Assembly (NCBI GenBank): GCA_025934395.1 | Contig: JAICYC010000023.1 | Location: 1 to 38,040, forward strand | DNA length: 38,040 nucleotides | Direction of reading: 5' to 3' | From: Solirubrobacteraceae bacterium | Lineage (GTDB): Bacteria > Actinomycetota > Thermoleophilia > Solirubrobacterales > Solirubrobacteraceae | In this document: in pieces, positions 1 through 9,338 of the stretch | Position numbering within the stretch: the stretch's first letter is position 1 | Layout: each line of letters starts with the position of its first letter | Position numbers and translations under genes: made by a program | The notes under the pieces: generated by a model | Told to the model about the DNA's origin: nothing | Databases searched by the model: none | Seen by the model: only the letters and a program-made list of their open reading frames with translations

Positions 1-998
<998 letters not shown>

Positions 999-1022
999 TC
1001 ATCGGGGCGTGCTTGGGGCGGC

Positions 1023-1028
1023 AGTTTA
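1023..1028 (-). promoter_or_regulatory. Possible -10 element for mreB
   Basis: On the minus strand the hexamer TAAACT has the TAnnnT form seen upstream of other genes here. It would give a leader of about 110 bases before mreB. The -35 region (CTGGCG, 16 bases upstream) is a poor match. Weak inference. Confidence 0.3.
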
Positions 1029-1103
1029 GCGGACGCCGACAGGGCGCCAGCGACCTTGCAGAGGGGTGCGCAGCGGCCGTGCAGGTCGCGCGCGCGCCGC
1101 CCC

Positions 1104-1126
1104 GGGCGGCGCCCTCCGGGCCGCCC
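1104..1126 (-). terminator. G+C-rich hairpin downstream of maf
   Basis: A perfect 7-bp stem (GGGCGGC / GCCGCCC) around a 9-base loop starts 11 bases after the maf stop codon. There is no T-run after it on the minus strand, so it is at best an imperfect intrinsic terminator. It may separate the ndk-maf end of the train from mreB. Confidence 0.35.
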
Positions 1127-1137
1127 GCGAGCGGCTG

Positions 1138-1710
1138 TCAGCCGGGCGCCGCGCGCGCGCGCAGCAGGTCCGGGCGGAGGTCGATCAGCTCCGGGAGCGG
1201 CAGCCCCACGACGTTCTCGTAGCCGCCCCGGACGCCCCGCACGAGCGCTGCTCCGGCGCCCTGGATCGCATATCCACCGGCGCGCTCGCGCCACTCCCCG
1301 AGGGCCACGTACCACGCGATCTGCTCGTCTGAGAGGTCTCGGAACTCCACCTCCGTGCGCGCCACAGCGCTGCGCTCGCGGCCGTCGTCGAGCACGACCA
1401 GGCCGCTCACGACCTCGTGCGCACGGCCGCTGAGCGCGCGCAGGGTGCTCTCCGCTGCGGCCTCGTCGGCCGGCTTGCCGTAGAGGACGCCGTCGAGCGC
1501 CACGATCGTGTCGCAGCCGACCACGACCTCGCGGGGGCGCGCGACAGCGCTGGCCTTGCGCCTCGCGTTCTCGACCGTCAGCTCGGCAGGCTCACCCTGC
1601 TCCAGCTCGGGCACGCCGGACGCGCGCACCTCGAACGCCACGCCGAGGCGCTCGAGGATCGCCCGCCGCTGGGGCGAGGCCGAGGCGAGGACGAGCGGCG
1701 AGGAAGGCAG
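1138..1710 (-). CDS. maf: Maf-family nucleoside triphosphate pyrophosphatase
   Basis: House-cleaning enzyme that hydrolyses non-canonical or modified NTPs to NMP and pyrophosphate in the cytosol; some members affect septum formation. Visible motifs: N-terminal LVLASASPQRR (substrate loop), VGCDTIVALDG with the catalytic Asp, YGKPADEAAAE, LSGRAHEVVSG, and the C-terminal GGYAIQGAG...GGYENVVGLPL. The first ATG/GTG/TTG in frame is GTG 1641, which would delete the essential N-terminal motif. The motif extends upstream to a CTG codon at 1710, only four bases after the ndk stop. CTG there gives 190 residues, a normal Maf length, with AGGG eight bases upstream. A CTG start coupled to ndk is my inference; the family call is secure. 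Confidence 0.9.
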   Translation of the reverse strand: MPSSPLVLASASPQRRAILERLGVAFEVRASGVPELEQGEPAELTVENARRKASAVARPREVVVGCDTIVALDGVLYGKPADEAAAESTLRALSGRAHEVVSGLVVLDDGRERSAVARTEVEFRDLSDEQIAWYVALGEWRERAGGYAIQGAGAALVRGVRGGYENVVGLPLPELIDLRPDLLRARAAPG

Positions 1711-1714
1711 GCGG

Positions 1715-2125
1715 TCAGCCCTGCAGGTCCCCGAAGAACAGGGCTGCCTCGCGGGCGGCGGACTCGGGCCCGTCGGACCCGTGCACCATGTTCGTGCCGG
1801 TCTGGAGCGCGAAGTCGCCCCGGATCGTGCCGGGCGCGGCCTCCAGGGGGTTGGTCGCGCCGATCACCTGGCGCGCGGCTCTGACCGCCTCGAAGCCCTC
1901 GAGCACCATCGCGACGATCGGACCGGACGTGATGAACTCCACCAGCTCGCCGAAGAACGGGCGTTCGGAGTGCTCCGCATAGTGCTGCTCGGCGAGCTCA
2001 CGGGTGACGGTCATGTGGCGCATCGCCACGATCCGCAGGCCCTTGCGCTCGAAGCGGGCGATGATCTCGCCGGAGAGGCCCCGGGCGAAGGCGTCTGGCT
2101 TTACGAGGATCAGCGTGCGGTCCAT
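1715..2125 (-). CDS. ndk: Nucleoside diphosphate kinase
   Basis: Transfers the gamma phosphate of ATP to NDPs through a phospho-histidine, balancing cytosolic NTP pools. It has 136 residues, the standard bacterial length. The N-terminal TLILVKPDA motif and the active-site motif NMVHGSD with His115 are present. A strong ribosome site (AAGGAG) lies four bases before ATG 2125. It is followed after two bases by the inferred CTG start of maf and preceded after 24 bases by the zinc-ribbon membrane protein. The neighbourhood ndk-maf makes sense as nucleotide supply plus nucleotide sanitation. Nothing unusual is seen. Confidence 0.98.
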   Translation of the reverse strand: MDRTLILVKPDAFARGLSGEIIARFERKGLRIVAMRHMTVTRELAEQHYAEHSERPFFGELVEFITSGPIVAMVLEGFEAVRAARQVIGATNPLEAAPGTIRGDFALQTGTNMVHGSDGPESAAREAALFFGDLQG

Positions 2126-2149
2126 GTGGCTCCTTGTCGGGGCGTGTGG

Positions 2150-2824
2150 TCAGGAGGTGGGGCGAGGGCGGCGCGCACGGGGGCTCGCCGGCGCTCCCGC
2201 CGAGCGTGTGCCGCGGGCGCGCGGCGGATCGGCGGCCACCGGGGCGGAGGGCTCCTCGTCGGTGGCCACCGCGCCCGCCAGCTCGATCGGCTCGGGCTCG
2301 CCGTCGATCGCCGGGACCTCCGCCTCGATCGGCTTGGCCGGGCGCCGCGTGCGACGCTGCCGTTTGGGTGCGCCCGGCGGTACGTCCGCCTCGCAGTACG
2401 GGCAGATCGTCCACGCCTGGTCGAGCGGGCGCGAGCAGCTGGTGCAGCGCTCCTTGAGCTTGCGCAGGCAGCTCGGGCAGCGCACGAAGTCCTTCTCGAC
2501 CCGGTAGTGGCAGTGCGGGCAAAGCGAGCTGTCGAGTTCGTGCACGCGCGCCTCGGCGGCCTGCATCTCGAGCTCGCGCTCGCGGACGTCCTCGAGGTAC
2601 TCCGGCGGGCGCACCACCATGTAGACGATCACGCCCACGAAGGGGAAGAACAGCGCTGCGGCCGTGGAGCACACGATCATCACCGGGTCCTCGATCCGGC
2701 GGCGCGCATCGGCGTAGGTCCAGTAGATCAGCGCGCAGTACAGGACGACGATGAACAGGACCAGCAGGTCGACCGCGAGGCTCAGGCCGCTGCTTTCGAT
2801 GCCGAAGTACGCGAGGGGGAGCAC
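2150..2824 (-). CDS. Membrane-anchored double-zinc-ribbon protein
   Basis: Two membrane segments lie at about residues 16-37 and 48-70, followed by a charged linker and a cytoplasmic zinc-ribbon region with four CxxC knuckles (CPHC, CPSC, CTSC, CPYC), the layout of a double zinc ribbon. The C-terminal 80 residues are low-complexity, acidic then basic. GTG 2824 (MLPLAYFG) starts 13 bases after the stop of the preceding small gene and gives 224 residues. A TTG at 2857 would overlap that gene and give 235. No ribosome site decides between them. I do not know its substrate or partner. Position in the folC-ndk train suggests constitutive expression. Function unknown; a zinc-binding or protein-docking role is inference. 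Confidence 0.75.
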   Translation of the reverse strand: MLPLAYFGIESSGLSLAVDLLVLFIVVLYCALIYWTYADARRRIEDPVMIVCSTAAALFFPFVGVIVYMVVRPPEYLEDVRERELEMQAAEARVHELDSSLCPHCHYRVEKDFVRCPSCLRKLKERCTSCSRPLDQAWTICPYCEADVPPGAPKRQRRTRRPAKPIEAEVPAIDGEPEPIELAGAVATDEEPSAPVAADPPRARGTRSAGAPASPRARRPRPTS

Positions 2825-2837
2825 GGCCGGGGTGAGT

Positions 2838-2954
2838 TTAGAGAAACACCCGGCCAAAACCGTAGCCTGCAGCGAAGAACACGAGGATCACGAGCGCGAC
2901 GATCAGCGCCACGGCGCCGATCATCGTGAGCACTGAGGGGCCGTCGTCGTTCAT
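2838..2954 (-). CDS. Small single-span membrane protein, 38 residues
   Basis: The reading frame starts with ATG 2954, which overlaps the TGA of folC (ATGA), and ends with TAA at 2838. It encodes a short acidic N-terminus (MNDDGPS), one hydrophobic helix of about 22 residues rich in V, I, L and A, then an aromatic and glycine tail ending GRVFL. The four-base overlap with folC and tight spacing to the zinc-ribbon membrane protein argue that it is translated by coupling. I do not recognise a family. It could be a subunit or regulator of the neighbouring two-span protein; that is inference. Confidence 0.6.
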   Translation of the reverse strand: MNDDGPSVLTMIGAVALIVALVILVFFAAGYGFGRVFL

Positions 2955-4321
2955 GAGCGCGGTCGCCGCTGCCCGGCGCGTCCGAGCGCAACGTTACCCG
3001 AGCGCACGGCGCGCGTGTCGGCGCCGGAGGCCCCCGCATCCGGCTGCCTGACGGTGCCCTCGCCGCCCTGCGCTGCGGCGAGCAGGTCGCCCACGAGGTA
3101 CACGGAGCCCGTCGCGAGCACGCTGCCGCCGTTCGCGAGCGCCCACTCGCGCGCGCGGGAGAGCGCTGCGGCGGGGTGCGGGTCGAGCTCGACCGCGTCG
3201 AACGAAAGCTGGCGGGCGAGCGACTGCAGCGCGGCGGGCGAGAGAGCGCGGCTGCTGGGCGGTGCGGTGAACCACGCGCGCTCGCACGCTCCGAGCAGAG
3301 CGCCGAGCATGCTCGCGGCGTCCTTGTCCTCCAGCACCCCCAGCACCAGCGCGAGCGGCCCCGGCGGGCGCACCTCCGGCAGCGCCTCCAGCAGCGCCGC
3401 CACCGCGTCGGGATTGTGGGCGCTGTCGAGGATCGTCACCGGCTCGCCCCCGAGCACCTGCAGCCGACCGTCGATCGCGGTGTCGGCTGCCGCCTCGGCG
3501 ACCGCCTCCGCGCGCACGGCGATCCCGCGAGCCCCCAGGTGCGCTTCGGCGGCGACGCGCGCGAGCGCGAAGTTACGCCGCTGGAACGCGCCCGCGGCGC
3601 GCAGCACGGGGACCGGCGAGCGCGCCTGTGCGCGCAGCACCGTGGCGCCGCGTTCGCGCGCGACGCGCTCGGCGACCGCGAGCGCGGGCGCGGCGAGGTC
3701 GGCGCCGAGCACGAGCGTGCCGTCGTGCGGCACGACCGCGAGCTTCTCCTCGGCGATGTGGGTGATCGTGGGGCCGAGCCAGCGCGTGTGCTCGAGCCCC
3801 ACGTTCGTGAGCACGGTCACCGCCGGCTCGATCACGCTGGTGGCGTCGTAGCGGCCGCCGAGCCCCGCCTCCACGACGGCGACCTCCACGTCGCGCTCGG
3901 CCATCTCCCACAGCGCTGCAGCGGTGACGAGTTCGAACTGCGTGACGTGGTCGTCGGGCTCGAGCGTGCGGTTGACCCGCTCGGCTGCGGCGCTCGCGTG
4001 GGCGACCGCGCGCGCGAAGCGCTCTGCGTCGAGCTCGCGCCCGTCGAGCTGGACGCGTTCGCGCCAGGCGACGAGGTGCGGCGAGGTGTAGGTGCCCGTG
4101 CGCACCCCGTGACGGGCGAGGATCGCGGCGATCATCCGGGTGGTGGAGGTCTTGCCGTTCGTGCCGAGCACCTGGATCGATTCGAACGAGCGCTCGGGCG
4201 AGGAGAGCGCGGTCATCATCCGGCGCATCCGGTCCAGGCCGAAGCGCATCCCGAACAGCTCCAGGGAGCGCAGGCGCCGCTCGGCGTCGGCCTCGCTCCA
4301 GCGCGGACCCTCCCCCCTCAC
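2951..4321 (-). CDS. folC: Bifunctional folylpolyglutamate / dihydrofolate synthase
   Basis: Mur-ligase-family ATP-dependent enzyme that adds L-glutamate to dihydropteroate and/or extends the polyglutamate tail of folates in the cytosol. At 456 residues it is near family length. Visible are the P-loop GTNGKTST (residues 53-60), the TSPHL folate-loop motif, the VVEAGLGGRYDAT motif, VGLEHTRWLG, and the C-terminal domain motif LDSAHNPDA. The last 35 residues are a low-complexity tail. ATG 4321 overlaps the TGA of the gene before it (ATGA), and its own TGA overlaps the ATG of the 38-residue gene, so three genes are chained by four-base overlaps. Whether both activities are present cannot be told from sequence. 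Confidence 0.95.
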   Translation of the reverse strand: MRGEGPRWSEADAERRLRSLELFGMRFGLDRMRRMMTALSSPERSFESIQVLGTNGKTSTTRMIAAILARHGVRTGTYTSPHLVAWRERVQLDGRELDAERFARAVAHASAAAERVNRTLEPDDHVTQFELVTAAALWEMAERDVEVAVVEAGLGGRYDATSVIEPAVTVLTNVGLEHTRWLGPTITHIAEEKLAVVPHDGTLVLGADLAAPALAVAERVARERGATVLRAQARSPVPVLRAAGAFQRRNFALARVAAEAHLGARGIAVRAEAVAEAAADTAIDGRLQVLGGEPVTILDSAHNPDAVAALLEALPEVRPPGPLALVLGVLEDKDAASMLGALLGACERAWFTAPPSSRALSPAALQSLARQLSFDAVELDPHPAAALSRAREWALANGGSVLATGSVYLVGDLLAAAQGGEGTVRQPDAGASGADTRAVRSGNVALGRAGQRRPRS

Positions 4322-4590
4322 GCGTCCGGGTGGGCCTTCAGGTAGTCCAGGAACAGGGGGCGCAGCGCCTCGCCGATCGCGCCGTCGCCGCTGTGCAGCG
4401 CGTCTTTGATGAGCCCTTTGGAGGACTGGATATCGAAGTCCGCCTCGCCGGTGTCGCCGATCGCGGCCTGCGCGGCGGGGATCTCCGACAGCAGCCTCCA
4501 GAAGAAGCGCACGTCGAGGTGCCTCTCGGCGCGGTGCACGGCGCGGTCGTGGAGCTCCTTGGTGGAGAGCTGGTCGAGGTCGTCGCTCAT
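4318..4590 (-). CDS. Uncharacterised small protein, 90 residues
   Basis: Starts at ATG 4590 (MSDDLDQLST) with a GGTGGGG purine stretch upstream; a GTG at 4602 would add four residues. The TGA overlaps the folC start. The protein is soluble and mixed-charge, with predicted helices and the segments RAERHLDVRFFWRLLSEIPAA and SSKGLIKDALHSGDGAIGEAL; no membrane segment or metal motif is seen. It is coupled to folC and sits between clpX and folC. I do not recognise it. Codon use matches its neighbours, so it is very probably a real gene of the lineage. Confidence 0.75.
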   Translation of the reverse strand: MSDDLDQLSTKELHDRAVHRAERHLDVRFFWRLLSEIPAAQAAIGDTGEADFDIQSSKGLIKDALHSGDGAIGEALRPLFLDYLKAHPDA

Positions 4591-4630
4591 TGCGGCCCCC
4601 ACCGCGCGCGGGGCGCGCGGGTCGCTTTCC

Positions 4631-4918
4631 TCACCGGCGCTTGCGGCCCTTGCCGGTGACGAGCGGGAGCATGTCCCGTCCCATCTTCTTCAGGTCGAGC
4701 TTGCCGATCAGCTTGCGCAGCTCGGTGCGCTCCTTCTCGCTGAGCGCGCCGGGGCGGCCGCGTGACTCGCGCAGCAGGCGCGTGAGCCGCTCGCGGTCCT
4801 TCCTGGAGAGGTCGTTCACGCGCCGGCTCACGACGAGGCCTGCTTGCAGCAGCGCGGCCCACGGCACCGCGCCGACCAGGTCCCTGCCGGATCTCCTCTC
4901 GCTCTTGGAGCGCGCCAT
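4631..4918 (-). CDS. Uncharacterised small basic protein, 95 residues
   Basis: A short, strongly basic cytosolic protein starting MARSKSERRSGRD, with a central helix-rich region (VNDLSRKDRERLTRLLRES) and the end LVTGKGRKRR. A GRPGALSEKERTELRKLI segment looks like a helix-turn-helix-sized unit, but no family motif is evident. It lies 44 bases after clpX and 40 bases before the next small gene, on the same strand. Binding to nucleic acid or ribosome is a guess from charge only. Codon use is normal for the window. Confidence 0.7.
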   Translation of the reverse strand: MARSKSERRSGRDLVGAVPWAALLQAGLVVSRRVNDLSRKDRERLTRLLRESRGRPGALSEKERTELRKLIGKLDLKKMGRDMLPLVTGKGRKRR

Positions 4919-4962
4919 GCCTGGATCCTAGCGCCGCCGCGCGGTGGCGCTCTGCGCCTCGC

Positions 4963-6240
<1,278 letters not shown>

Positions 6241-6286
6241 ATCCCTTGCTCTCCCCAGCTACGGGCGACGTTGGCGTGTGCTGAAG

Positions 6287-6871
6287 CTAATGCTCCGAGA
6301 TCACACGGTCAATGATGCCGTATTCCTTGGCCTCCTCGGAAGACATGAAGTAGTCGCGCTCGGTGTCCTTGCGGACCTGGTCGAGATCCTTGCCGGAGTG
6401 CTTGGCGATGATCTCGTCGAGCCGCCTGCGGACGTCGATGATCTCCTTGGCGTGGATCTCGATGTCGGTGGCCTGCCCCTGGAAGCTCGATGACACCTGG
6501 TGGATCAGGATCTTCGCGTTGGGCAGCGCCATCCGCTTGCCCTTGGCGCCGCCGGCGAGCAGCAGCGCGCCCATCGACATCGCGATCCCCACGCAGATCG
6601 TCTGCACGTCGGGCTTTATGAACTGCATCGTGTCGTAGATCGCAAGGCCCGCGTACACCGAGCCGCCCGGCGAGTTGATGTAGATCGAGACGTCCTTTTC
6701 GGGGTCCTCGGACTCGAGGTGCAGGAGCTGGGCAACGATCAGGTTGGCGATCTGGTCGTCCACGGGCGTGCCGAGGAAGATGATCCGCTCGTTGAGCAGC
6801 CGGCTGTAGATGTCGAACGCGCGCTCGCCGCGCGAGGTCTGCTCAACGACCATCGGTACCAGTGGGCTCAT
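6287..6871 (-). CDS. clpP: ATP-dependent Clp protease proteolytic subunit ClpP
   Basis: Self-compartmentalised serine protease that degrades proteins delivered by ClpX or ClpC. It has 194 residues. The catalytic triad is Ser99 (in [11 protein letters not shown]), His124 (ILIHQ) and Asp173 (ERDYF), at the spacing of E. coli Ser97/His122/Asp171. The [16 protein letters not shown] motif is intact. The active-site turn reads AMSMGA rather than the commonest AASMGA, a minor change. Only one clpP is visible; actinobacteria often have a second copy elsewhere. It sits between tig and clpX in the same direction. Confidence 0.98.
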   Translation of the reverse strand: MSPLVPMVVEQTSRGERAFDIYSRLLNERIIFLGTPVDDQIANLIVAQLLHLESEDPEKDVSIYINSPGGSVYAGLAIYDTMQFIKPDVQTICVGIAMSMGALLLAGGAKGKRMALPNAKILIHQVSSSFQGQATDIEIHAKEIIDVRRRLDEIIAKHSGKDLDQVRKDTERDYFMSSEEAKEYGIIDRVISEH

Positions 6872-6917
6872 AGTCCGCCTTCTGTTTCGCTTCGCCGGCC
6901 GTTTTCCTCCAGCAAGG

Positions 6918-8348
6918 CTAGCCGCCGCCGTCGGAGGGGGTCCACAGTTTCCCGCCGCCCGCAGCGCCGGCCTCCTGCGCGGCGGTGGCGACGGGCTCCT
7001 TCTCAGGGGTCCAGAGCTTCTCCCGCGCCTGCGCCTTCTCGGGCTCGATCGGCGTGGCGTTCTCCGCGACGAGGTCGATCGCTGCGCGCGCGGCGAGGTC
7101 GTCGCGCACGTCGTCGAGCCGGCCCGCGGTGCTGAGGTCCGCGAGCAGCGTCTCGGGCTCGATCCCCTCGCGTTCGGCGGTGGGGGCGAGCGCTTCGAGC
7201 ACGTCCTCCTCGCTCGGCTCGATCTTCTCGGCGTCGACGATCGCGGTGATCACCGCCTCGCGGCGCAGCGCGAGGTCCGCTTCGGGCGCGAGCTCCTCCA
7301 GCGCCGCGCCCTCCTCGCGCCCGGTGATCTGAAGGTAGGCCTCGCGCGAGATCCCGCGATGCGCGAGCGAGTGCAGCATCCGCTCCCACATCTCCTTCGC
7401 GCGCGCCTGCACGAGCTCGGGCGTGACGACCACCTCCGCAGAGGCCACCGCCGCGTCGAGCGCGGCCTGGCGGAACTCCGCGCGGACCTGTGCCTCGTCG
7501 GCCTCGAGCAGCCGCTCGCGGATGTCGGTGCGGAGCTGGTCGAGGTCGTCGAAGCCGGAGTCCACGGCCAGGTCGTCGTCGAGCTCGGGCAGCTGCTTCT
7601 CCTTGACCTCCTTGACGGTGATCGCGAACGTGGCGGGCTTGCCTGCGAGGTGTGCGGCGCCGTAGTCGCCGGGGAACGTGACCGCTACGTCGCGCTGCTC
7701 GCCGGCGCTCGCGCCGAGCAGGCCCTCCTCGAACCCGGGGATCAGGTTGCCGGAGCCGAGCTCGATCAGCTGGTCGCGGCCTTCGCCGCCGTCGAACGGG
7801 TCGTCCTCGCCGTCGAGCCGCCCCACGTAGTCGGCGACGACGAAGTCGCCCTGCGCGGCGGGACGTTCGGCGGTCTCCAGGCGCGCGAGCCGCTCGCGCA
7901 TCGCCTCGAGCTCGCCCGCGACCGCGTCGTCGGCGACGCCGGGCTCGCGGCGTCCCACCTCCAGGCCCTTGTACTCCCCCAGCTGCGCCTTCGGCAGGAC
8001 GCCGATCTCGATCGAGAACCGCAGCGGCTGCCCCGGGCCGGGCAGCTCGCCGAGATCGACATCCGGGTCGCCCACGGGGACGATCCCGGCGCTGCCGATC
8101 GCCTGCGCATACCAGCCCGAGAGCTGCTCGCGCACGGCTTCCTCCAGCACGGTCTCGCGGCCGATCCGCTGGATCACCAGCGGCGCAGGCACCTTGCCGC
8201 GCCGGAACCCGGCGAGCTTCAGCTCGCGCCCGAGCTGGCGCGCCTTGCGCTCGAGCCCACCCTCGACCTCACCGGCGGGTACCTCCACCTCCAGGCGCAC
8301 GCGCGAGTCGGGCAGCTCGGTGAGGGTGGTCGAGAGCGCGCCTGACAC
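6918..8348 (-). CDS. tig: Trigger factor, ribosome-associated chaperone and prolyl isomerase
   Basis: Binds nascent chains at the ribosomal exit. An N-terminal ribosome-binding domain contains the signature [12 protein letters not shown]. An FKBP-type isomerase domain follows (about 155-245, with [15 protein letters not shown] and [13 protein letters not shown]), then the helical C-domain. GTG 8348 is preferred to GTG 8357: the latter overlaps a good -10 hexamer (TATCGT), and 8348 lies seven bases after it, fitting a leaderless start. This gives 476 residues, slightly long. The extra C-terminal 40 residues contain the pentapeptide KLWTP twice, in a Gly/Ala/Pro-rich tail. First gene of the clp train. 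Confidence 0.95.
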   Translation of the reverse strand: MSGALSTTLTELPDSRVRLEVEVPAGEVEGGLERKARQLGRELKLAGFRRGKVPAPLVIQRIGRETVLEEAVREQLSGWYAQAIGSAGIVPVGDPDVDLGELPGPGQPLRFSIEIGVLPKAQLGEYKGLEVGRREPGVADDAVAGELEAMRERLARLETAERPAAQGDFVVADYVGRLDGEDDPFDGGEGRDQLIELGSGNLIPGFEEGLLGASAGEQRDVAVTFPGDYGAAHLAGKPATFAITVKEVKEKQLPELDDDLAVDSGFDDLDQLRTDIRERLLEADEAQVRAEFRQAALDAAVASAEVVVTPELVQARAKEMWERMLHSLAHRGISREAYLQITGREEGAALEELAPEADLALRREAVITAIVDAEKIEPSEEDVLEALAPTAEREGIEPETLLADLSTAGRLDDVRDDLAARAAIDLVAENATPIEPEKAQAREKLWTPEKEPVATAAQEAGAAGGGKLWTPSDGGG

Positions 8349-8355
8349 GACCGCC

Positions 8356-8365
8356 ACGATACCGT
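8356..8365. promoter_or_regulatory. Overlapping divergent -10 elements for tig and the 8374 gene
   Basis: On the minus strand TATCGT (8361-8356) lies seven bases before GTG 8348 of tig. On the plus strand TACCGT (8360-8365) lies eight bases before GTG 8374. The two hexamers share bases, so the two promoters would exclude each other. Both would give leaderless or nearly leaderless mRNAs. Seen in sequence; activity inferred. Confidence 0.45.
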
Positions 8366-8373
8366 GCGCCGGA

Positions 8374-8520
8374 GTGAGCGCTCAGCCTTCGCGAGCGCGC
8401 CTGGCGCTGGCGCGACTGTGGACGGGACCCGCGGCGCACCTGCTCGGCGGAGGGCTCGATCTGGCCGGTGCGTGGATCCGATGGACGCTCGCGCGGCTGC
8501 GCTCGCGGGCCGCGCGCTGA
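8374..8520 (+). CDS. Possible small amphipathic protein, 48 residues
   Basis: GTG 8374 opens a 48-codon frame ending TGA 8520. It encodes a basic N-terminus, a helix rich in Leu/Ala/Trp (ALARLWTGPAAHLLGGGLDLAGAWIRWTLARLR) ending in Arg-rich residues, resembling a short membrane-associated helix pair. It has its own -10-like hexamer eight bases upstream, opposite the tig promoter. It ends 13 bases before the convergent uspA stop codon. No family recognised. In such G+C-rich DNA chance frames are common, so I hold this as moderate to weak. Confidence 0.4.
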   Translation: MSAQPSRARLALARLWTGPAAHLLGGGLDLAGAWIRWTLARLRSRAAR

Positions 8521-8532
8521 CCCCGCGGCCGC

Positions 8533-8556
8533 GTCAGGCGGTCACAGCAGCCTGAC
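8533..8556. terminator. Hairpin between convergent small gene and uspA
   Basis: Perfect 7-bp inverted repeat GTCAGGC / GCCTGAC with a 10-base loop, overlapping the uspA stop codon and just after the plus-strand gene at 8374-8520. No T-run on either side. Plausible bidirectional transcript-end structure. Confidence 0.4.
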
Positions 8557-9226
8557 CGAACCGCAGCCGCACCCCGCGCGGGAGCACCAGCACCGGGCAC
8601 GTGGCGATCTCGATCAGATGGGAGGCGGACGCGCTCAGCGAGATGCGGCCCGCCTCCGCGTCGCCGCGCGAGTCGAACACGAGCAGGTCGGTGCGGTCGT
8701 TGGCGACGGGCGCCACCGTGCCGCCGAGGGCGTCGGCGAGCGACGCGGCGGTCTCGCGCGCGCCGCCTTCGCCGTCGCCCACCGCGACGATCGTGCGGAT
8801 CCCGCCCCGGCCGAGCTTCTCGGCCACGTCGACGGGCGCGATCGCGATCGCCGTGCGACCGCCCTCGAGCAGGCGCTCGGCGGAGTTCCCGACGGCCACG
8901 TGGCCTTTGGCGGTGTGCGAGTCCGAGCAGAACACGATCATCTCCGCGCCCTCGTGCTCGGCGAGCGCGGCGAGGCCCTCGGGCGTGGAGCGGTCGGTGA
9001 CCACGTGGCGCTGCGCGTGGGGGTCGCCGAGCAGCTCCGTGCCGCGCGCGAGCAGCCGCTGGGCCTCCTGCTGGGCGGAGGTCTCGCGCTCGCTCGTGGC
9101 CTCGCGGGCGTGGCGGACGTAGGCGAGCTCGGGCTGCGCGCCCGCCCGGCCGAACATGCGCCCGAGCGCGATCGCGTCGTCCTCGTTCGCGGTGCCGTCG
9201 TAGGAAACGATGATCTTGATGGACAT
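8534..9226 (-). CDS. Universal stress protein, tandem Usp domains
   Basis: Cytosolic stress-response protein of the UspA superfamily with two Usp domains in 230 residues. The first (1 to about 125) has the full pattern: MSIKIIVSYDGT at the start, a long helix, EMIVFCSDSH, the KGHVAVGNSAERLL nucleotide-loop segment and TAIAIAP. The second (about 130-230) is shorter and keeps IRTIVAVGDG and the end CPVLVLPRG. Its loop segment (GRISLSASASHLI) lacks the usual Gly pattern, so it may not bind ATP. The start at ATG 9226 follows a good AGGAGAG site. It is divergent from a LysR gene across 112 bases with an AT-rich inverted repeat, so LysR control is plausible. Confidence 0.88.
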   Translation of the reverse strand: MSIKIIVSYDGTANEDDAIALGRMFGRAGAQPELAYVRHAREATSERETSAQQEAQRLLARGTELLGDPHAQRHVVTDRSTPEGLAALAEHEGAEMIVFCSDSHTAKGHVAVGNSAERLLEGGRTAIAIAPVDVAEKLGRGGIRTIVAVGDGEGGARETAASLADALGGTVAPVANDRTDLLVFDSRGDAEAGRISLSASASHLIEIATCPVLVLPRGVRLRFGQAAVTA

Positions 9227-9303
9227 CGGACGCTCTCCTGGTGGTGATCGGACCGGCTCGTCCCGGCGTGACACCAACATGCCACATCACTGCCATCAGC
9301 ACC

Positions 9304-9322
9304 AATGATCTTCTTTATCATT
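9304..9322. promoter_or_regulatory. Inverted repeat between uspA and lysR
   Basis: AATGAT - 7 bases - ATCATT, perfect arms, in an AT-rich island unlike the surrounding DNA. LysR regulators typically bind interrupted dyads in such divergent spacers and repress their own gene. Candidate operator for the regulator at 9339. Confidence 0.5.
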
Positions 9323-9324
9323 AA

Positions 9325-9330
9325 TATAAG
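9325..9330 (+). promoter_or_regulatory. -10 element of the lysR gene
   Basis: TATAAG ends eight bases before ATG 9339, with no ribosome site between, suggesting a leaderless mRNA. The inverted repeat at 9304-9322 lies immediately upstream, where it would cover the -35 region. Confidence 0.45.
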
Positions 9331-9338
9331 ATGTTCTA

